Origin: Streptomyces sp. TLI_105
GTDB lineage: Bacteria; Actinomycetota; Actinomycetes; Streptomycetales; Streptomycetaceae
NCBI RefSeq assembly: GCF_900105415.1
Contig: NZ_FNSM01000001.1
Span: 6,163,501-6,227,500 of the forward strand
Length of the DNA: 64,000 bases
Direction: 5' to 3'
The position numbers were made by a program, and so were the translations under genes. Below, one piece after another: positions 43,620 to 51,586 of the stretch; the stretch's first letter is position 1, and each line of letters opens with the position of its first letter. Below the pieces are notes generated by a model, which ran no database searches, had not been told where the DNA came from, and saw only the letters and a list, made by a program, of their open reading frames with translations.

Positions 43620-44633
43620 GTGGACGTTTCAATGACCCTGTGGGTACTGACCATTCTCGGTCTGTGTGCCCTCATCGGTGCCGACTTCTTCATCGGGCGC
43701 AAGCCCCATGACGTCTCGGTCAAGGAAGCCGGAATCTGGACCGTCGTCTGGATCGTGCTCGCCGCGCTCTTCGGGCTCGGCCTGCTGGTCTTCGGCAACA
43801 GCCAGGCGTCCGGCGAGTTCTTCGCGGGCTACATCACCGAGAAGTCGCTCAGCGTCGACAACCTCTTCGTCTTCGTCCTGATCATGGCGAAGTTCTCGGT
43901 CCCCTCGCATCTCCAGCAGCGGGTGCTGCTCGTGGGCGTGCTGATCGCCCTGGTGCTCCGCGCGATCTTCATCGCCGCCGGCGCCGCGATCATCGCGAGC
44001 TTCTCCTGGGTCTTCTACATCTTCGGCGCGTTCCTGATCTACACCGCCTGGAAGCTCATCCAGGAGGCGCGCTCCGACGAGGACGAGGAGGACTGGGAGG
44101 AGAACCGTCTCCTCAAGACCGTCGAGAAGAAGTTCGGCGTCGCCGACCGCTACCACGGCACCAAGCTCTTCATCCGCAACAACGGCAAGCGGGTGCTGAC
44201 GCCGCTGATGGTCGTCATGCTCGCCATCGGCACCACCGACATCCTCTTCGCCCTCGACTCCATCCCGGCGATCTTCGGCCTCACCCAGGACCCGTACATC
44301 GTCTTCACGGCCAATGCCTTCGCCCTCATGGGTCTGCGGCAGCTGTACTTCCTCATCGGCGGCCTGCTCAAGAAGCTGGTCCACCTGAGCTACGGCCTGT
44401 CGGTGATCCTCGGGTTCATCGGCGTCAAGCTCGTGCTGCACGCCCTGCACGAGTCCGGGGTGCACGTCCCCGAGATCTCCATCCCGTTCTCGCTCGCGGT
44501 CATCGGCGGTGTCCTGGTCGTCACCACCATCACCAGCCTGATCGCCTCCAGGAAGCAGGCCCGGCTCGCCGAGGCCGAGGCCGAGGCTCCGGCCGTCGCC
44601 GAGGACACCCCGAAGGACAGCGTCGAGGCCTGA
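43620..44633 (+). CDS. terC: TerC family integral membrane protein (probable metal exporter)
   Basis: A 337-residue membrane protein with about eight or nine transmembrane helices. The TerC motifs EKSLSVDNLFVFVLI and GTTDILFALDSIPAIFG carry the intramembrane Asp residues thought to bind metal. TerC proteins act in Mn2+ export and in tellurite/stress complexes. The GTG at 43620 has GGAGG 5 nt upstream; that site is the switchable element of the preceding riboswitch. It ends the Ter cluster and is followed by a strong bidirectional terminator. Confidence 0.95.
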   Translation: MDVSMTLWVLTILGLCALIGADFFIGRKPHDVSVKEAGIWTVVWIVLAALFGLGLLVFGNSQASGEFFAGYITEKSLSVDNLFVFVLIMAKFSVPSHLQQRVLLVGVLIALVLRAIFIAAGAAIIASFSWVFYIFGAFLIYTAWKLIQEARSDEDEEDWEENRLLKTVEKKFGVADRYHGTKLFIRNNGKRVLTPLMVVMLAIGTTDILFALDSIPAIFGLTQDPYIVFTANAFALMGLRQLYFLIGGLLKKLVHLSYGLSVILGFIGVKLVLHALHESGVHVPEISIPFSLAVIGGVLVVTTITSLIASRKQARLAEAEAEAPAVAEDTPKDSVEA

Positions 44634-44651
44634 CGCCCCTCCCGCACACAT

Positions 44652-44686
44652 CGACGGCCGACCGGGACCACCCCGGTCGGCCGTCG
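44652..44686. terminator. Bidirectional terminator between terC and the MFS gene
   Basis: A perfect 15-bp stem (44652-44666 with 44672-44686) and 5-nt loop lie between the two convergent genes. Confidence 0.9.
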
Positions 44687-44709
44687 CCGTCTCGTACCGC
44701 CCGGACGGA

Positions 44710-46038
44710 TCAGACCGCTGCGGGCTCGGGCGCCGGACGACCGGCACGGCCCGGGAGGGTCTCCGGGAGGAGGGCGAAGCAGCCGAGGCTCAGGAGCGCG
44801 ACCAGCGTCAGGTACGCCGCGACGCCCCAGGGCGGGCCGGAGCCGCCGTCGGAGAGGGTGGTGGCGACGACGGGCGTCAGCGCGCCGCCCAGGACGCCGG
44901 CCAGGTTGTAGCCGACGGCCGCCCCCGTGCAGCGGACGCGGGGCTCGTACAGCTCCGGGAGGTACGCGGCGATCACCGCGAACATGGTGATGAAGGCCAG
45001 CAGCGAGCCCAGGAACCCGAGGAACATCAGCAGCGGCCGCGCCGTGTGCAGCAGCGCCACCATCGGGAACGTCCAGAGCGCCGAGGCCGCGCACCCCGCC
45101 AGACAGAGCGGCCGGCGGCCCCAGCGGTCGCCGAGCAGGGCCACGAACGGGGTGACCGCGCCCATGACCGCCACCGCCGCCATGACACAGCTCAGCATCA
45201 CCGTGCTGCTCACCCCCAGCCGCTCGGTGCCGTAGGCCAGCGCCCAGGTGGAGACCGTGTAGAAGACCGCGTACCCGACCGCGAGCGCCCCGGCCGTCAG
45301 CAGCACGAGTCGCCAGTGGTCGCGGACGACCTCCGCCAGCGGGGCGCCCGCGCGCCGCCCGGACGCGGACAGCTCCTCGAACTGCGGAGTCTCCGCGAGC
45401 GAGGAACGCAGCAGCAGGCCGCCGACCGCGAGCAGCCCCGCCGCCCAGAACGGCACCCGCCAGCCCCAGGCGCGGAACTCCACGTCGCTCAGCCCGGCGG
45501 TGAGCGCCAGCATCACCCCGTTCGCCAGGAGGAAGCCGATCGCCGGCCCGACCTGCGGGAAGCTCGACCACAGCGCGCGCCGGTGCTCGGGGGCGTGCTC
45601 TGCGGTGAGCAGGACCGCCCCGCCCCACTCGCCGCCCAGGCCGAGACCCTGCAGGAAGCGGAGGGCGAGCAGCAGCGCCGGGGCGGCGATGCCGAGCGTC
45701 GCGTACGTGGGGACGCAGCCGACCGCGACCGTGGCGCAGCCCGTCAGGAGCAGCGAGACGAAGAGGACCGGCCGCCGGCCGTACCGGTCGCCAACGTGCC
45801 CGAAGAGCACCGAGCCGAGGGGACGGGCGAGGAAACCGGCGGCGAAGGTGCCGAAGGCGGCGAGGGTCCCCGCCAGGGGAGAGAAGGTGGGGAAGAAGAG
45901 CGGCCCCAGGACGAGGGCGGCGGCGGTCCCGTAGACGAAGAAGTCGAAGAACTCGATGGCGGTGCCGACGAGCGAGGCGGCGGCGAGCCGGGCCATCGAG
46001 GGCGGCCGGGACGGCGACGGAGGGTGACTTTGGCGCAT
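44710..46038 (-). CDS. MFS transporter of the metabolite:proton symporter (MHS) type
   Basis: A 442-residue, 12-helix permease. EFFDFFVYGTAAALVLGPLFF and the RPLGSVLFGHVGDRYGRRPVL loop, here about residues 30-95, identify the MHS branch (ShiA/ProP-like), which imports organic acids or osmolytes with protons. GLGLGGEWGGAVLLTAEHAPE is the conserved mid motif. The substrate is unknown. ATG at 46038; weak ribosome-binding site. Confidence 0.88.
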   Translation of the reverse strand: MRQSHPPSPSRPPSMARLAAASLVGTAIEFFDFFVYGTAAALVLGPLFFPTFSPLAGTLAAFGTFAAGFLARPLGSVLFGHVGDRYGRRPVLFVSLLLTGCATVAVGCVPTYATLGIAAPALLLALRFLQGLGLGGEWGGAVLLTAEHAPEHRRALWSSFPQVGPAIGFLLANGVMLALTAGLSDVEFRAWGWRVPFWAAGLLAVGGLLLRSSLAETPQFEELSASGRRAGAPLAEVVRDHWRLVLLTAGALAVGYAVFYTVSTWALAYGTERLGVSSTVMLSCVMAAVAVMGAVTPFVALLGDRWGRRPLCLAGCAASALWTFPMVALLHTARPLLMFLGFLGSLLAFITMFAVIAAYLPELYEPRVRCTGAAVGYNLAGVLGGALTPVVATTLSDGGSGPPWGVAAYLTLVALLSLGCFALLPETLPGRAGRPAPEPAAV

Positions 46039-46115
46039 GTCGCGCCAACTACCCCGCCACCGCCCCGGTTACGGGGGCGTACGGAGGTGCGCAGCTCGGA
46101 GGGAGCGCGCCGGTG

Positions 46116-46772
46116 TCACCAGCCGCGCCGACGCCACTCCGCGAGGTGCGGGCGCTCGTCACCGAGCGTGGTGTCCCGGCCGTGGCCGGGATAGACCCAG
46201 GACTCGTCGGGCAGGACCGCGAAGAGCTTGGTCTCCACGTCGTGGATCAGGCTCGCGAAGGCCTCCGGGTCCTTCCACGTGTTGCCCACGCCGCCCGGGA
46301 AGAGGCAGTCGCCGGTGAAGACGTGGGGGTGGCCGTGCGGGTCGTCGTAGACCAGGGCGATCGAGCCCGGCGTGTGCCCGACGAGGCGGCGCGCGGTCAG
46401 CTCGACCCGGCCCACCCGGATCGTGTCGCCGTCCTCGACGGGCACCTCGGTCGGGACGGGGATGCCCTCCACGTCGTACGCGCCCGCGTAGGTCCGGGCG
46501 CCGGTCGCGGCGACGACCTCTTCCAGGGCCTGCCAGTGGTCGCCATGCCGGTGGGTGGTGACGACGGCGGAGATGCCGTCGTCACCGATCAGCGTGAGCA
46601 GCGTCGAGGGCTCGTTGGCCGCGTCGATCAGCAGCTGCTCGCCGGTCGCCCGGCAGCGCAGCAGATACGCGTTGTTGTCCATCGGACCGACCGCGACCTT
46701 CGAGATCATCAGGTCCGTCAGCTCGTGCACGTCCGCCGCGCCGCCGACCTTCACCACTCCGCTGTACGTCAT
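46116..46772 (-). CDS. MBL-fold metallo-hydrolase (glyoxalase II-like)
   Basis: A 218-residue metallo-beta-lactamase-fold enzyme with the binuclear metal motif THRHGDHW (about residues 74-81), GHTPGSIAL, FTGDCLFPGG and VYPGHGRDTT. It resembles glyoxalase II/persulfide dioxygenase-like hydrolases; the substrate may be a mycothiol or glutathione-type thioester. Its ATG at 46772 sits 7 nt past a TAGTCT -10, so its mRNA is predicted leaderless and damage-inducible. It is next to a MITE-like element. Confidence 0.88.
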   Translation of the reverse strand: MTYSGVVKVGGAADVHELTDLMISKVAVGPMDNNAYLLRCRATGEQLLIDAANEPSTLLTLIGDDGISAVVTTHRHGDHWQALEEVVAATGARTYAGAYDVEGIPVPTEVPVEDGDTIRVGRVELTARRLVGHTPGSIALVYDDPHGHPHVFTGDCLFPGGVGNTWKDPEAFASLIHDVETKLFAVLPDESWVYPGHGRDTTLGDERPHLAEWRRRGW

Positions 46773-46778
46773 GGCCTC

Positions 46779-46801
46779 AGACTAGCTCCGGCGACCGACA
46801 A
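46779..46801 (-). promoter_or_regulatory. RecA-NDp/PafBC-like promoter of the MBL hydrolase gene
   Basis: On the minus strand TTGTCGGTC (46793-46801), 8 nt, then TAGTCT (46779-46784). It matches TTGTCRGTG-N8-TANNNT except for the ninth base. The ATG is 7 nt past the -10. Confidence 0.72.
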
Positions 46802-46807
46802 CGGCGG

Positions 46808-46976
46808 CTAGGGCCTGTCTGACCATCCCCGCCGGGTCCGGCCCGCCCGGCACGCACGCTCGCCGCACGGCCGAAACGCCCAAGTAGCTCCGCTACAAGA
46901 GCGTCCCGGCCGCGCACCGATCGCACGCACCGAACGCCCCGGCCTGATCCGGCGGGGATGGTCAGACAGGCCCTAG
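46808..46976. mobile_element. 169-bp MITE-like element with 36-bp terminal inverted repeats
   Basis: The ends, 46808-46843 and 46941-46976, are inverted repeats matching at 34 of 36 positions, starting CTAGGGCCTGTCTGACCATC. The interior is also nearly self-complementary, with GTAG-CTCCG-CTAC at the centre, so the whole unit can fold into one hairpin. It has no ORF. CTAG at both ends may be a target duplication of the YTAR type made by IS5-group transposases. The right end supplies the TAG stop of the mycothiol enzyme gene. Confidence 0.85.
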
Positions 46977-47662
46977 AGCGGGGGGAGCTCCGGCAGGGGG
47001 CCGCCCTCGGTCTTCAGGGCGGAGCCGTCGCGGCGGCCGGCGAGCCAGCCGAGGAGCTCGGGGGAGGGGCCGCTCACGGTCACCCCGGCGCCCTCCGCGG
47101 AACCGGTGGTCCACGCGCCCGTGCCGTCCGTGGTCAGGACCCGGGTCGGCGGGACGGAGGCGTTGCCCGTGAACCGTTCCGTCAGGAAGTCGATCTCCCG
47201 CAGGACGAACTCCTCCGGCAGGTCCTCCAGCTCGTAGCCGACGCCCAGGTCGACGTGGTGCAGGGCCACCTCCACCCAGCGGCGGAAGGGGATCCGGGAG
47301 GCGCTGTCGGTGACCCCGTTGCGGAGCTCGACCGTGCGGCTCCAGTCGGCGGGCTCGGCGCCGACCTCCTGGAAGCGCTCGCCGGTCGCGCGCAGGTCGG
47401 CGAGCTGGGCGTCGAGGGGGCGGTCCGCGTCGCGCTCGATGTCGGCGTCGCGGGTCTCGGCGCTGGCGTACATCGGCCGGCCCCGGAGAACGTTCACCAG
47501 GGCGTCGGCGTTGCGGGAGATGTGGGCGAGGACGTGGCCGCGGGTCCAGCCGGGAAGCCGTGACGGCTCGGCGACGGCCGCGTTGTCCCAGGAGGCGGCG
47601 TCGTTCAGCAGCCGCTCGGTCGCTTCTCGTACGGAAGCGAGGTCGCGCTCGTGGTCGATCAT
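46973..47662 (-). CDS. Mycothiol-dependent maleylpyruvate isomerase family enzyme
   Basis: A 229-residue DinB-like four-helix protein of the MDMPI N-terminal family. The metal-binding pattern is LPGWTRGHVLAHI (His about 52) with RWVEVALHHVDLGVG (Glu and His about 140-150). Such enzymes use mycothiol as cofactor, and Streptomyces makes mycothiol. The true substrate is unknown; isomerisation of maleylpyruvate is only the founding activity. The ATG at 47662 is preceded on the minus strand by TAGGGT. The stop codon lies inside the end of the MITE-like element. Confidence 0.85.
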   Translation of the reverse strand: MIDHERDLASVREATERLLNDAASWDNAAVAEPSRLPGWTRGHVLAHISRNADALVNVLRGRPMYASAETRDADIERDADRPLDAQLADLRATGERFQEVGAEPADWSRTVELRNGVTDSASRIPFRRWVEVALHHVDLGVGYELEDLPEEFVLREIDFLTERFTGNASVPPTRVLTTDGTGAWTTGSAEGAGVTVSGPSPELLGWLAGRRDGSALKTEGGPLPELPPL

Positions 47663-47779
47663 GGCCCGCACCCTAGGGGGTGTCGTGCCGGTCGGGCCAG
47701 ATCCGATCCTGTCGGACCGGCGGAGGCGCCCCGTGCGCCGCCACTCGTTCGGGTGAAGCGGTCTCCACGCGGCCGGAAA

Positions 47780-47799
47780 TCGAATGTGCGTGCTATAGG
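47780..47799 (+). promoter_or_regulatory. uvrA promoter with LexA-box-like sequence
   Basis: TCGAATGTGCGTGCTA (47780-47795) matches the actinobacterial SOS box TCGAAC-N4-GTTCGA at 9 of 12 fixed positions. It overlaps TATAGG (47794-47799), a likely -10, so LexA could repress by occlusion. Confidence 0.5.
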
Positions 47800-47877
47800 C
47801 TCGATGGAAGCATCCGGCATCCTTGGTTGTTGGGTGTGTCAGGCACATCCGCTCTCTCAAGAAAGGTGCGGACCGGC

Positions 47878-50865
47878 GTGGCCGACCGTCTCATCGTCCG
47901 TGGCGCTCGCGAGCACAACCTCAAGAACGTCTCGCTCGACCTCCCGCGTGACTCCCTCATCGTCTTCACCGGGCTCTCGGGGTCGGGCAAGTCCTCCCTC
48001 GCGTTCGACACGATCTTCGCCGAGGGGCAGCGCCGGTACGTCGAGTCGCTCTCCTCGTACGCCCGGCAGTTCCTCGGCCAGATGGACAAGCCGGACGTCG
48101 ACTTCATCGAAGGTCTCTCGCCCGCCGTCTCCATCGACCAGAAGTCGACCTCGCGCAACCCGCGCTCGACGGTCGGCACCATCACGGAGGTCTACGACTA
48201 CCTCCGTCTGCTCTTCGCCCGCATCGGCAAGCCGCACTGTCCCGAGTGCCGCCGGCCCATCTCCCGCCAGTCGCCGCAGGCCATCGTCGACAAGGTCCTG
48301 GAGCTCCCCGAGGGCAGCCGCTTCCAGGTGCTCTCCCCGCTCGTGCGCGAGCGCAAGGGCGAGTTCGTCGACCTCTTCGCCGACCTCCAGACCAAGGGCT
48401 ACAGCCGCGCCCGCGTCGACGGCGTGACCGTGCAGCTCACCGAGCCGCCGACGCTGAAGAAGCAGGAGAAGCACACGATCGAGGTGGTCGTCGACCGCCT
48501 CACCGTCAAGGACAGCGCCAAGCGCCGGCTCACCGACTCCGTCGAGACCGCCCTCGGACTCTCCGGCGGCATGGTCGTGCTCGACTTCGTCGACCTCCCC
48601 GAGGACGACCCCGAGCGCGAGAAGATGTACTCGGAGCACCTCTACTGCCCGTACGACGACCTCTCCTTCGAGGAGCTGGAGCCGCGCTCCTTCTCCTTCA
48701 ACTCGCCCTTCGGCGCCTGCCCCGACTGCACCGGCATCGGCACCCGCATGGAGGTCGACCCCGAGCTGGTCGTCCCCGACGAGGAGAAGTCCCTCGACGA
48801 GGGCGCCATCCACCCCTGGTCGCACGGCCACACCAAGGAGTACTTCGGCCGGATGATCGACGGGCTCTCGCAGGCCCTCGGCTTCCGCACCGACATCCCG
48901 TACGCCGGGCTCCCGCAGCGGGCCAAGAAGGCCCTCATGCACGGCCACAAGACCCAGATCGAGGTCCGCTACCGCAACCGGTACGGGCGCGAGCGCGCCT
49001 GGACCACCCCCGCCTTCGAGGGCGCCGTCTCCTTCGTCAAGCGGCGGCACAGCGAGGCCGAGAGCGACTCCAGCCGCGAGCGCTTCGAGGGCTACATGCG
49101 CGAGGTGCCCTGCCCCACCTGTGAGGGCACCCGCCTCAAGCCGATCGTCCTCGCGGTCACGGTCATGGACAGGTCCATCGCCGAGGTCGCCGCGATGTCC
49201 ATCAGCGACTGCGCCGAGTTCCTCTCCCGGCTCACGCTCAACGCCCGCGACAAGAAGATCGCCGAGCGGGTCCTCAAGGAGGTCAACGAGCGGCTGCGCT
49301 TCCTCGTCGACGTCGGCCTCGACTACCTCTCGCTCAACCGGGCGGCGGGCACGCTCTCCGGCGGAGAGGCCCAGCGCATCCGGCTCGCCACCCAGATCGG
49401 TTCCGGCCTGGTCGGCGTGCTCTACGTGCTCGACGAGCCGTCCATCGGCCTCCACCAGCGCGACAACCACCGGCTCATCGAGACCCTGGTCCGGCTCCGG
49501 GACATGGGCAACACGCTCATCGTCGTCGAGCACGACGAGGACACCATCAAGGTCGCCGACTGGGTCGTCGACATCGGCCCCGGCGCCGGCGAGCACGGCG
49601 GCAAGGTCGTCCACTCCGGCTCCCTGAAGGAGCTCCTCGCCAACGAGGAGTCGATGACCGGGCAGTACCTGTCCGGCCGCAGGGCGATCGCCACCCCGGA
49701 CGTCCGCCGCCCGGTGGACCCCGGACGGCGGCTCACCGTGCACGGCGCCCGCGAGAACAACCTGCGGGACATCGACGTCTCCTTCCCGCTGGGCGTCCTC
49801 ACCGCCGTCACCGGCGTCTCGGGATCCGGCAAGTCGACCCTGGTCAACGACATCCTCTACACCCACCTGGCGCGCGAGCTGAACGGCGCCAAGTCGGTGC
49901 CCGGACGGCACACGCGCGTGGACGGCGACGACCTCGTCGACAAGGTCGTGCACGTCGACCAGTCGCCGATCGGCCGCACCCCGCGGTCGAACCCGGCGAC
50001 GTACACCGGCGTCTTCGACCACGTCCGCAAGCTCTTCGCCGAGACGATGGAGGCCAAGGTCCGGGGCTACCTGCCCGGCCGCTTCTCCTTCAACGTCAAG
50101 GGCGGCCGCTGCGAGAACTGCTCCGGCGACGGCACGATCAAGATCGAGATGAACTTCCTCCCGGACGTCTACGTCCCGTGCGAGGTCTGCCACGGCGACC
50201 GGTACAACCGGGAGACCCTGGAGGTCCACTACAAGGGCAAGTCCATCGCCGAGGTCCTGAACATGCCGATCGAGGAGGCCCTGGACTTCTTCGAGGCCGT
50301 CCCGACCATCGCGCGCCACCTGCGCACGCTCAACGAGGTCGGCCTCGGGTACGTCCGCCTCGGCCAGTCGGCGCCGACGCTCTCCGGTGGCGAGGCGCAG
50401 CGCGTCAAGCTCGCCTCCGAGCTCCAGAAGCGCTCGACGGGCCGCACGGTGTACGTGCTCGACGAGCCGACCACCGGCCTCCACTTCGAGGACATCTCGA
50501 AGCTGATCAAGGTCCTGTCCGGCCTGGTCGACAAGGGCAACTCGGTGATCGTCATCGAGCACAACCTCGATGTCATCAAGACCGCCGACTGGGTCATCGA
50601 CATGGGCCCCGAGGGCGGCAGCGGCGGCGGTCTGGTGATCGCCGAGGGCACGCCGGAGGAGGTCGCCTCGGTCCCCGAGAGCCACACCGGCAAGTTCCTC
50701 CGCGAGATCCTCGGCGCCGACCGGATCAGCGACGCCGGCGGGAAGATCCCGGCGGCCCGCGGGGCGAAGAAGACGGCGGCGAAGAAGGCCCCCGCGAAGA
50801 AGGTGGCGGCTCCCGCGAAGAAGGCGGCCGCCAAGAAGGCGACGGCCCGCACCCGCAAGGCGTGA
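47878..50865 (+). CDS. uvrA: Excinuclease ABC subunit A
   Basis: A 995-residue DNA-damage sensor of nucleotide excision repair with two ABC ATPase halves. Walker A sites are [12 protein letters not shown] and [12 protein letters not shown]; signature motifs are [11 protein letters not shown] and [11 protein letters not shown]. Zinc sites are CPECRRPI / CPDCTGIG with CPTCEGTRL in the first half and CENCSGDG / CEVCHGD in the second. The last 35 residues are a Lys/Ala-rich tail with repeated AKKA units. The GTG at 47878 has GAAAGG about 10 nt upstream. It is preceded by a LexA-box-like sequence and lacks the RecA-NDp motif seen at uvrB and uvrC. Confidence 0.97.
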   Translation: MADRLIVRGAREHNLKNVSLDLPRDSLIVFTGLSGSGKSSLAFDTIFAEGQRRYVESLSSYARQFLGQMDKPDVDFIEGLSPAVSIDQKSTSRNPRSTVGTITEVYDYLRLLFARIGKPHCPECRRPISRQSPQAIVDKVLELPEGSRFQVLSPLVRERKGEFVDLFADLQTKGYSRARVDGVTVQLTEPPTLKKQEKHTIEVVVDRLTVKDSAKRRLTDSVETALGLSGGMVVLDFVDLPEDDPEREKMYSEHLYCPYDDLSFEELEPRSFSFNSPFGACPDCTGIGTRMEVDPELVVPDEEKSLDEGAIHPWSHGHTKEYFGRMIDGLSQALGFRTDIPYAGLPQRAKKALMHGHKTQIEVRYRNRYGRERAWTTPAFEGAVSFVKRRHSEAESDSSRERFEGYMREVPCPTCEGTRLKPIVLAVTVMDRSIAEVAAMSISDCAEFLSRLTLNARDKKIAERVLKEVNERLRFLVDVGLDYLSLNRAAGTLSGGEAQRIRLATQIGSGLVGVLYVLDEPSIGLHQRDNHRLIETLVRLRDMGNTLIVVEHDEDTIKVADWVVDIGPGAGEHGGKVVHSGSLKELLANEESMTGQYLSGRRAIATPDVRRPVDPGRRLTVHGARENNLRDIDVSFPLGVLTAVTGVSGSGKSTLVNDILYTHLARELNGAKSVPGRHTRVDGDDLVDKVVHVDQSPIGRTPRSNPATYTGVFDHVRKLFAETMEAKVRGYLPGRFSFNVKGGRCENCSGDGTIKIEMNFLPDVYVPCEVCHGDRYNRETLEVHYKGKSIAEVLNMPIEEALDFFEAVPTIARHLRTLNEVGLGYVRLGQSAPTLSGGEAQRVKLASELQKRSTGRTVYVLDEPTTGLHFEDISKLIKVLSGLVDKGNSVIVIEHNLDVIKTADWVIDMGPEGGSGGGLVIAEGTPEEVASVPESHTGKFLREILGADRISDAGGKIPAARGAKKTAAKKAPAKKVAAPAKKAAAKKATARTRKA

Positions 50866-50883
50866 CGGCCGACCGGGCGTGAC

Positions 50884-50919
50884 AGGGAGGCGGGACCCCG
50901 GCCGGGGTCCCGCCTCCCT
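50884..50919 (+). terminator. Terminator after uvrA
   Basis: A perfect 36-bp palindrome centred at 50901/50902 lies 18 nt after the stop codon; its right arm merges into the tandem repeat that follows. Confidence 0.8.
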
Positions 50920-51012
50920 CGTCGGGTCCGGGGCCCTGCCTCCCTCGTCGGGTCCGGGGCCCTGCCTCCCTCGTCGGGTCCGGGGCCCTGCCTCCCTCGT
51001 CGGGTCCGGGGG
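50912..51012. repeat. 26-bp tandem repeat downstream of uvrA
   Basis: Three identical 26-bp units (50912-50937, 50938-50963, 50964-50989) and a fourth of 23 matching bases (50990-51012). The unit begins GCCTCCCTCGTCGGGTCCGG. Confidence 0.9.
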
Positions 51013-51130
51013 CCGCCTCCCGGTGCCAGGCCCGCCGCCAGGCCCCGGCGTCGGGCCCCGGAAGGCCGCCGGTATCGTCGGTTCGGTCACCCCTGGGGTG
51101 TCTTGTCCCCGATCTCACCGTGGAGCGCTC

Positions 51131-51565
51131 ATGTCCGGCCAGTCCAGCCGCCGCACCGTACTGAAAGGCGCGGCCCTCGCCGGAGCTGCCGGGCTGGGAG
51201 TCGCCGCCTGCTCCACCGACTCCAAGCTCGGCCACGCCCAGGTCCCGACCCCGACCGCACCGGTCCCGCTCGGCGCCCCGGACGAGGTCCCGGTCGGCGG
51301 TTCCAAGCTCTACCGCGAGCAGCGGCTCGTCGTGAGCTGCCCGGCCAAGGGCCGGTACAAGGCCTTCAGCGCCCAGTGCACCCACGCCGGCTGCGTCCTC
51401 GACAAGGTCGAGGAGAACGAGGGCAACTGCCCCTGCCACGGCAGCCGCTTCGACGTCACGACCGGCAAGGCGATACAGGGCCCCGCCACCGTCCCGCTCC
51501 CCGAGGTCCCGATCCGCGTCGAGAACGGCAAACTGGTGGCCGGTCCCGAGGCGCCCCAGGCCTGA
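51131..51565 (+). CDS. Tat-exported Rieske (2Fe-2S) protein
   Basis: A 144-residue exported iron-sulphur protein. The N-terminus has the twin-arginine motif SRRTVLKG and a hydrophobic stretch ending GVAACS, which fits a Tat lipoprotein lipobox. The Rieske cluster ligands are CTHAGC (about residues 82-87) and CPCHGS (about 99-104). It probably carries electrons at the outer face of the membrane; no partner oxidase or cytochrome is nearby. ATG at 51131; weak ribosome-binding site (TGGAGCG). Confidence 0.92.
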   Translation: MSGQSSRRTVLKGAALAGAAGLGVAACSTDSKLGHAQVPTPTAPVPLGAPDEVPVGGSKLYREQRLVVSCPAKGRYKAFSAQCTHAGCVLDKVEENEGNCPCHGSRFDVTTGKAIQGPATVPLPEVPIRVENGKLVAGPEAPQA

Positions 51566-51586
51566 GCGGTCCGGAACCCCACCGCC

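Noticed and set aside
43640..44600. Tellurite resistance as the function of the Ter cluster
   Set aside because: TerC and TerD proteins act in general metal and stress response; the manganese riboswitch points to manganese instead.
47836..47858. GTGTCAGGC before uvrA as a RecA-NDp site
   Set aside because: The -10 position reads TCTCTC, so it does not meet the motif.
47857..51090. 1,077-codon frame antisense to uvrA
   Set aside because: It is a repetitive Gly/Asp/Val/Leu translation typical of reverse-strand shadows in GC-rich DNA.
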